Of a stretch of DNA of 33,858 bases, positions 28,897-33,858 are shown piece by piece. A program made the position numbers and the translations under genes. Within the stretch, counting starts at the first letter, position 1. Each line of letters starts with the position of its first letter. Origin of the DNA: Clostridia bacterium (GTDB lineage: Bacteria > Bacillota > Clostridia > Oscillospirales > CAG-272); contig JAFVQC010000026.1 in assembly GCA_017504995.1 (NCBI GenBank), positions 1 to 33,858 on the forward strand. Reading direction: 5' to 3'. Under the pieces are notes generated by a model. The model saw only the letters and a program-made list of their open reading frames with translations. It ran no database searches and was not told the origin of the DNA.

Positions 28897-31800
28897 TTAC
28901 ACGATTCTCTTTTTCTTTTTGATCAAGAAAAACGCGGTTGCGCCTGCTCCGCTTCCTACGATTGCGACGGAGACGACGATAATGACGGCTTTTGCCGTGT
29001 TATTCGTGGGCGCGGTGGGGGCAGCCGGCTTGGGTTCGGTTTCGGAATGTCCGCAAGCGCAACTTCTCATGCGATTTTCTCCGCTTTCGATCCATTCGCC
29101 GAACGTATGCTCGACTTTCGATGCTTCATCGACGGCACCGCAGAAGGGGCAAACGTTCCAGTGATGCGTTTCGTTTTTGTCGGTAGCCGTGAAGCCGTGC
29201 TGCGGACAATTGGTGAAGGTGACGGTAACGGGTTCGCTGTAAATGCGGTATTTGCTTCCGCCGTCGGCGGTACGGTCTGCGTAATAAACGAGAGTTACGC
29301 TACCTTCTTCGTTTAAGGTAAGTCCGCCTTCCACGGGAACCAAGGTCGGGCCGCTTAATTGAATGAAGCCGCAATTGACCTGAACGGTACCCTGAATCAT
29401 TTTTAAGGGCTTATTGAGATCGATCTTTTTTCCCAATTCCAAGGTGAGCGCTTCGTTCGAGAGATCAATGGCGTAGTGATAATCGTCGCTCCGCTGAAGA
29501 TAGTTGGTCAGATATCCTACGGCACCCGACTCGGTCAGCGCAATCTTATCCATTAGATTATTAGCAGTGATAGAGTGGGTATTGACGAAGCCGCGGGCGG
29601 AGAGCTGATAGTAGAAGGATTCCTCAGCCCACATTGTGCCCACTCTCTGATAGGGGTAAAAGAGTGGCTGGTAGTTATAAGGCGTGATGGCGGTTTTCAT
29701 GGCAACGACGCCTTCCCGATGAGAGGGCAGTCCCGATAATATGCTCTGATTTCCTGCCGTGAAAACGATTCCGTCCATGACCACGGGAGAATTGGACAGA
29801 CCGTACGCGGTGCCCGATACGACTCGATAGGTATTTGAGTTATAGTCTGCCAGGGTTGCGCCAAACAGAACAACGAGGTCGCTGCAGTCGAGCTTTTCTA
29901 CGAGATGAGTGAAAGCGCCGATGTTTTGATCCGTTTTTTCCTTGACGTGACAGTATAGCACCACGTTAAGCTCTTTGGCAAGGAGCAGGGCTTCCTCCAG
30001 TGTGGGTACGGTCGTTTCCTTGCCCGAGATTTGGTCAACGGTAAATTCCTTGATCCTTTGCAACGTGAGAGATTCGACCTTTCCCGTGCCGTTCGTCGTT
30101 CTGTCTACCGTGGTATCGTGCATCAGAACGACGTAACCGTCCTTCGTCAGACCAAAGTCGATTTCAACACCGTCTGCGCCGTAAAGCTCTTTTGCCGCGC
30201 GGATTCCCATCAGCGTGTTTTCGGGATAGGGAACGTCGGTGTATTCGTTTGCTCCGCGGTGGGCGATAATGACGGGCTCACCGCTGACGGTCGTTTCCGT
30301 GATGCTTTCGTAAACGTCGTAAACGAACGATACGTCGGAGCTGATGATTCCGTGATATCCGTTTGCGATCCCTCGGTAAACGTCAGCCGTGTTCTCCGCG
30401 TAGCTCCATGCGGCAATCTGACGAAGGGAGAAATAGAACGAGCTTTCTTCGGTGAGCGCGGCGCGGGAGATGGCGACGTAGCTCATATTATCGGAAACCA
30501 AGGCTCTTGCCGCTTTGCGCGCGTCGGGGGTGTTCAGATCGTTGAAGATCAAAGCGCCTGTGATGAAGGAGGTGGTTTCATTTGCAAGGCGTACTTGTTT
30601 TACCAAGGATGCGTTTGCTTCCTCGGCGACGACGTAACAGTCGATCAGCTCCTTTTCGTGTATCAACGCGGCAATCGCGTTCGCTTCCGTTTGGTTATCC
30701 ACGATGAACGCGGGAATCAAGCAGTTGCGATAGGTATCGATAAAGCTGCTTGCGGTGGTAAGAACCGAGCCGTCGCTTTTTTTGACGTTCAGATCCGCAT
30801 CCACGTCAAGCATGACGACCGCCGCCCGTTCTCCCGTGACGTTCGGCAAGGTATCCTTTAGCTCCTGAATGACGACGGGGGGATTCACAATGCCGCTGTT
30901 CGGTTCGTAAATCTCTGCCGCGAGTGGCTCGGGCGGCTCTTGGTAGAAACGATCTGCGCCGGGAATACGGCTGACGGTAAGGTTGTCTATGTAGATATGA
31001 TTTTCTTTGGTATCGTTGCTACCGCCTACGATCAAGCCTACGGTACCCGTCATGTGCGCGTCCGCAAACTTGTTTTCGCTGGCGGTCGTCATAATGTACG
31101 TCCATTCACCGAGCGTACCGCCCACGTATTTTGCCGCGTACAAGGACGCGGTCTTCTCATTGACGACGATCCGTAGGCGAACGGTTTCGCCATACGTAAG
31201 CGGTCCGTCGGGATACGTGGCGGTATGGTCCGTATTTTCGTACCATGCTCCGCCAAGCTGGCAATTCAACGATCCCAGTCCTTTTGAGGAGTCCGTGGGA
31301 ATATTGACGGCGCCCTTCCAGAAATTGTCGATGTCATTGGCGCGGAACAAAAGTCCTGCCCAACCAACGTTGTTGGATTCCTGTACGTAGGTGAGGTCGG
31401 ATTCCAGAACGTAGTTCGTCCAACGATATCCGCATTCAAAGAAAATAGCGTTGAAATTTTTTCCGCCTCCGCTGAGATGGAGCGCGCCGTCCTTCAGCTC
31501 TGCTCCGCCGCTGGAGAGGGAATTGCTTTTTTCAAAATATACGCCAAGCGCGTCGTTTTTCTGGTCTGCGGTAAGGGCGGTGTTTCCGTAAGAATCAAAA
31601 TTCTCGGAGAAGCTGACGAGCGTATCGGAATAGCACTTGATGTTATCTACCCAGAAGCTGCCGAAATCGGTGGCTTGTTGGGGGAGCATGAAGCCGATGG
31701 AGCCTGTCTGCGCGTTGGCGGGGATATTGTCGATGGATAAAAGCTCAACAAACTCCGTTTTCATCGTTTGATCGCTGTTCAGCATGGCGTAATAGAAGGT

Positions 31801-32385
31801 AGCGGTCTTGTTATGAACGGTTACCTTCATACGGAAGGGCGTGCCTTTTGTGGGGATCGTAAGATCGGGATTCGTGGTCATATCAAAGAAATTGAGAGTG
31901 GAATCGTTATTCGTCCACTCACCGTCATACCCGTTGGTACTTGCTCTTCCGGAAAGCTCAATGCTGACCTTTTGGAATTTCGTTCCCGATTGAACGTTAT
32001 AGAGCATACCGCCCCACTGGTTGTTATCCTCCATGTAGCAAAAATCCGCTTCCAGCGTATAGTTGCCCCAGGTTTGTCCTCCGTCTCGGTAAATGACGTC
32101 GTACAGATTGCCCGAGATATACATTTTTCCGTTTTCGATTCGCGCGGATCCGTCCGTCGATTTTTTGTCGTATATCCAACCCTTTGCGGCGCCCGAGGTA
32201 TTGTTGCCCGCTTGAAGCGTGACTGTCTCGGTTACGTCGTCGAAGTCTTCTTCGTAGAGAACGTACTCGGGATTGGAACTGCTTCGGCTGCTTGACTCGC
32301 CAAGCGCGCTCATGGGAATGATCGCGAGGGGCAAAAGGAATGAAAATGCGAGGATCAAGCAAAGAATTTTTTGACTCGTTTTCAT
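28897..32385 (-). CDS. Large secreted, membrane-anchored glycerophosphodiester phosphodiesterase-like protein
   Basis: The protein has 1162 residues. AAAGGAG precedes ATG, and residues 1-31 are a signal peptide ending ALG-ES. Two concanavalin-like beta-sandwich segments follow (about 43-240, YEEDFDDVTETVTLQ; about 255-475, FSENFDSYGN). Residues about 495-700 resemble a degenerate TIM barrel of the same superfamily (AAVVMLDVDADLNVKKSDGSVL, AGLIFND-like ALIFNDLNTPDARKAARAL). A clear GDPD domain starts near 708 with IAHRGANEYTDVPYPENTLMGIRAA, VEIDFGLTKDGYVVLMHDTTVDRTTNGTG: catalytic His, Glu/Asp and His are all present. A Cys-pair module (CPFCGAV, HTFGEWI, RSCACGHSE) precedes a C-terminal membrane helix and KKKKRIV stop-transfer. 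It probably hydrolyses glycerophosphodiesters or teichoic-acid-like polymers at the cell surface. Confidence 0.88.
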   Translation of the reverse strand: MKTSQKILCLILAFSFLLPLAIIPMSALGESSSRSSSNPEYVLYEEDFDDVTETVTLQAGNNTSGAAKGWIYDKKSTDGSARIENGKMYISGNLYDVIYRDGGQTWGNYTLEADFCYMEDNNQWGGMLYNVQSGTKFQKVSIELSGRASTNGYDGEWTNNDSTLNFFDMTTNPDLTIPTKGTPFRMKVTVHNKTATFYYAMLNSDQTMKTEFVELLSIDNIPANAQTGSIGFMLPQQATDFGSFWVDNIKCYSDTLVSFSENFDSYGNTALTADQKNDALGVYFEKSNSLSSGGAELKDGALHLSGGGKNFNAIFFECGYRWTNYVLESDLTYVQESNNVGWAGLLFRANDIDNFWKGAVNIPTDSSKGLGSLNCQLGGAWYENTDHTATYPDGPLTYGETVRLRIVVNEKTASLYAAKYVGGTLGEWTYIMTTASENKFADAHMTGTVGLIVGGSNDTKENHIYIDNLTVSRIPGADRFYQEPPEPLAAEIYEPNSGIVNPPVVIQELKDTLPNVTGERAAVVMLDVDADLNVKKSDGSVLTTASSFIDTYRNCLIPAFIVDNQTEANAIAALIHEKELIDCYVVAEEANASLVKQVRLANETTSFITGALIFNDLNTPDARKAARALVSDNMSYVAISRAALTEESSFYFSLRQIAAWSYAENTADVYRGIANGYHGIISSDVSFVYDVYESITETTVSGEPVIIAHRGANEYTDVPYPENTLMGIRAAKELYGADGVEIDFGLTKDGYVVLMHDTTVDRTTNGTGKVESLTLQRIKEFTVDQISGKETTVPTLEEALLLAKELNVVLYCHVKEKTDQNIGAFTHLVEKLDCSDLVVLFGATLADYNSNTYRVVSGTAYGLSNSPVVMDGIVFTAGNQSILSGLPSHREGVVAMKTAITPYNYQPLFYPYQRVGTMWAEESFYYQLSARGFVNTHSITANNLMDKIALTESGAVGYLTNYLQRSDDYHYAIDLSNEALTLELGKKIDLNKPLKMIQGTVQVNCGFIQLSGPTLVPVEGGLTLNEEGSVTLVYYADRTADGGSKYRIYSEPVTVTFTNCPQHGFTATDKNETHHWNVCPFCGAVDEASKVEHTFGEWIESGENRMRSCACGHSETEPKPAAPTAPTNNTAKAVIIVVSVAIVGSGAGATAFFLIKKKKRIV

Positions 32386-32415
32386 GGATCATACTCCTTT
32401 GTAAAATTTTAATCA

Positions 32416-32444
32416 ATTATACCAAAAAATCGGTAAAATGTCAA
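32416..32444 (-). promoter_or_regulatory. Sigma-A promoter of the glycerophosphodiesterase-like gene
   Basis: On the minus strand, TTGACA (32444-32439), a 17-nt spacer and TATAAT (32421-32416), 30 bp before the start codon. Confidence 0.88.
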
Positions 32445-32490
32445 GGTTTTTTTGAAAAAAGCGCAATGGGCTACGATCTTTACTTTACTT

Positions 32491-32853
32491 TTAAAAAACG
32501 CTTTCGAAGGATAGGCGTTCGCTGCGTTCCAGCTCGTCGGCGGCATCTCTCAGCAGAAGTCGGTTGCGCTCGAAATCGTCGTTGCTTTGCGTATCGTATG
32601 CCCATCGCAGAGAAACAATCAATTCGCCAACGTCGTTTAATTCGGTGTGGCGAATGCTCGTTGCGAGCCATGGACGGTGCGAGCGCCAAAAGGCTTCCAA
32701 TTCTTCCAACGCGCTTTTCTTTTGAGACGGTTCGGTTAGCTGTTCCGCGGCGAAGCGCAAATAGTCCGTGCTTTGATGAACGTATCGGGCATTGAAAAGG
32801 ACGAAGGAGAGCAGGGCGGTGAATAAGAGAACGGAACCCCAAAATGCTTTCAT
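32491..32853 (-). CDS. DUF4363 family protein
   Basis: The protein has 120 residues. An N-terminal membrane helix (FWGSVLLFTALLSFVLF) is followed by an all-helical extracytoplasmic part (STDYLRFAAEQL, KKSALEELEAFWRSHRPWLATSIRHTELNDVGELIVSLRWAYDTQSNDDFERNRLLLRDAADEL). The 'W......W....rH.Eld.i...i..l' pattern and the position directly after a DUF421 gene fit DUF4363, which often pairs with DUF421 in Clostridia. It begins 5 bp after the DUF421 stop and is surely co-transcribed. Function is unknown; a role in the spore or cell membrane is inferred from the partner. Confidence 0.8.
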   Translation of the reverse strand: MKAFWGSVLLFTALLSFVLFNARYVHQSTDYLRFAAEQLTEPSQKKSALEELEAFWRSHRPWLATSIRHTELNDVGELIVSLRWAYDTQSNDDFERNRLLLRDAADELERSERLSFESVF

Positions 32854-32858
32854 ATAAT

Positions 32859-33533
32859 TTATACCTCGCTTTTTTTGATGATCTGGGTGTCTCCCGTATC
32901 GTTTATCATCATTAAATATATATCCCTCGGTCTTAAGCCTTGTTTGGATAGCTGTCCTAAAAGTTCACTTTTTTTCAAATTCAATTCTTTCAGATTATGG
33001 GCGTTGATGCAGCCCTTGTCTATTACGATGTGGTACAATCCCGTTTCTTGAACCTTGATTTTCAGCTGCTCCGCGCTTGGCGGTCTGTTCTTGGCTTTGG
33101 GAAGGACGGTGATCTTTCCGTTTTGCTCCAAAATCGCGTATGCTACCTCGGAGGGGTCGGCAATGTCCTTTTGGCGAAGCTCGCTGATCAGTTCGTCTGC
33201 CGAGATGCGGGCGTTTTTCATTTCCTTGCCGCATAGCTTTCCGTTGCGGATCAAGGTGGCGGGGCGCGTGGTCAATATATTTTTTAATCGGGGAAAGGCC
33301 GCAAGCAGAGCAGAGGATACGACCTCGAAGGTAATGAGGGTGACGATGGGAACGACTGCGTGGGAAAGGGGAATGTCGTTGTCGGTGATGGGAAGGGACG
33401 CGATTTCGGAAATGAGTAGAGTCGTGACCAGATCGGATATTTCCAGCTCGCCGATCTGCCGTTTGCCCATCATGCGCATGGCAAATACCAGAATCGCGTA
33501 GATCAAGACCGTTCGAATGAGGAGTGTTGTCAT
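32859..33533 (-). CDS. DUF421 (YetF-like) membrane protein
   Basis: The protein has 224 residues, start after CGGAGGTAATAC. Three N-terminal membrane helices contain the family motif RMMGKRQIGELEISDLVTTLLISEIASLPITDNDIPL. A cytoplasmic alpha/beta domain follows (TRPATLIRNGKLCGKEMKNARISADELISELRQKDIADPSEVAYAILEQNGKITVLPK). The extra C-terminal part (IVIDKGCINAHNLKELNLKKSELLGQLSKQGLRPRDIYLMMINDTGDTQIIKK) is common in clostridial members. DUF421 proteins of spore formers have been linked to spore membrane properties. A sigma-G-like promoter lies upstream. Confidence 0.9.
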   Translation of the reverse strand: MTTLLIRTVLIYAILVFAMRMMGKRQIGELEISDLVTTLLISEIASLPITDNDIPLSHAVVPIVTLITFEVVSSALLAAFPRLKNILTTRPATLIRNGKLCGKEMKNARISADELISELRQKDIADPSEVAYAILEQNGKITVLPKAKNRPPSAEQLKIKVQETGLYHIVIDKGCINAHNLKELNLKKSELLGQLSKQGLRPRDIYLMMINDTGDTQIIKKSEV

Positions 33534-33562
33534 GTATTACCTCCGTAAAAAGAAGTTGGTTA

Positions 33563-33592
33563 TAGTATTTGTATAAAGAGACAAAGTCATGC
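33563..33592 (-). promoter_or_regulatory. Candidate forespore (sigma-F/G-type) promoter of DUF421-DUF4363
   Basis: On the minus strand, GCATG (33592-33588), 18 nt, AATACTA (33569-33563). This matches the sigma-G consensus GHATR-N17/18-CATNHTA except for the first -10 base. No sigma-A promoter was seen nearby. Confidence 0.4.
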
Positions 33593-33620
33593 AAAAGAAG
33601 AATTTTTTTCAAAATACCTC

Positions 33621-33649
33621 TTGACAAGAGGGATAAGATGTGGTAAAAT
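33621..33649 (+). promoter_or_regulatory. rrn-type promoter P1
   Basis: TTGACA at 33621-33626, a 17-nt spacer and TAAAAT at 33644-33649, preceded by an A/T-rich tract. The spacer (AGAGGGATAAGATGTGG) resembles that of P2. Confidence 0.75.
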
Positions 33650-33737
33650 ATGATTCCCCTCCCCAAAAAGGGGCGAAAACCTACATTTTCCTTCGAAAAA
33701 AACTTTCAAAAAAACGAAAAAAATTTCAAAAAAGGTA

Positions 33738-33766
33738 TTGACAAAGGGAAAGTGATGTGGTATAAT
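33738..33766 (+). promoter_or_regulatory. rrn-type promoter P2 and leader
   Basis: TTGACA at 33738-33743, a 17-nt spacer (AAGGGAAAGTGATGTGG) and TATAAT at 33761-33766. The preceding 70 bases are rich in A and T tracts, like an UP element. The leader up to the window end contains CATTGAAAATTGAACAAC, typical of the region before firmicute 16S genes, so a ribosomal RNA operon very probably begins just outside. Confidence 0.82.
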
Positions 33767-33858
33767 AGTCAAGCTGTCGCGCGGCGGGAGTTGCGGGATG
33801 GCGAACGGTCATTGAAAATTGAACAACAAGAGAGAAGTACAAAGCAAAAAAATAAGCA

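Overview
The window looks like chromosomal DNA from an uncultured, probably gut-associated Clostridia (Oscillospirales or Christensenellales-like). The grounds are the firmicute rimP-nusA-ylxR-L7Ae-infB order, strong AGGAGG ribosome binding sites, sigma-A promoters that nearly all have 17-nt spacers, a DUF421/DUF4363 pair, a lipoprotein cyclophilin, and intergenic regions full of structured repeats. This placement is inferred from gene content, not from a search. The left edge lies inside a tandem-repeat surface-protein gene. The right edge lies just after tandem promoters that look like a ribosomal RNA operon leader. Both are classic assembly break points, so the window may be a whole contig.

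Layout. 1-2152: 3' part of a large repeat-containing surface protein. 2.2-4.2 kb: a small membrane protein and a metallo-beta-lactamase-fold hydrolase between repeat-rich spacers. 4.2-6.9 kb: cyclophilin lipoprotein, AI-2E family membrane protein and a zinc-ribbon membrane protein. 7.0-9.2 kb: an AraC regulator divergent from a Gfo/Idh/MocA oxidoreductase. 9.16-9.95 kb: a cluster of gene remnants. 10.2 kb: tRNA-Gln. 11.1-14.7 kb: aconitase and isocitrate dehydrogenase in one operon. 15.0-17.1 kb: an EF-G-like GTPase. 17.4-22.7 kb: the rimP-infB transcription/translation operon. 23.4-25.0 kb: a zinc-ribbon membrane protein and MTA/SAH nucleosidase. 25.5-28.8 kb: an S24-type repressor co-transcribed with an ABC-F ATPase, facing a Cys-rich micro-protein and a sigma-region-4-like protein. 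28.9-32.4 kb: a 1162-residue secreted glycerophosphodiesterase-like protein. 32.5-33.5 kb: DUF4363 and DUF421. 33.6-33.86 kb: tandem rrn-type promoters.

Two findings stand out. First, a repeat family (called 'A units' here) sits directly after stop codons, in the same orientation as the upstream gene. It consists of a TTCG-loop hairpin, a second palindrome and, in four copies, an exact DnaA box (TTATCCACA). Second, the repressor locus has two strong promoters pointing at each other with start sites about 3 bp apart, and paired operator-like palindromes 31 bp apart. That geometry suits a bistable switch. A second repeat family ('B hairpins') has stems that differ between copies but keep their pairing, followed by CTAC.
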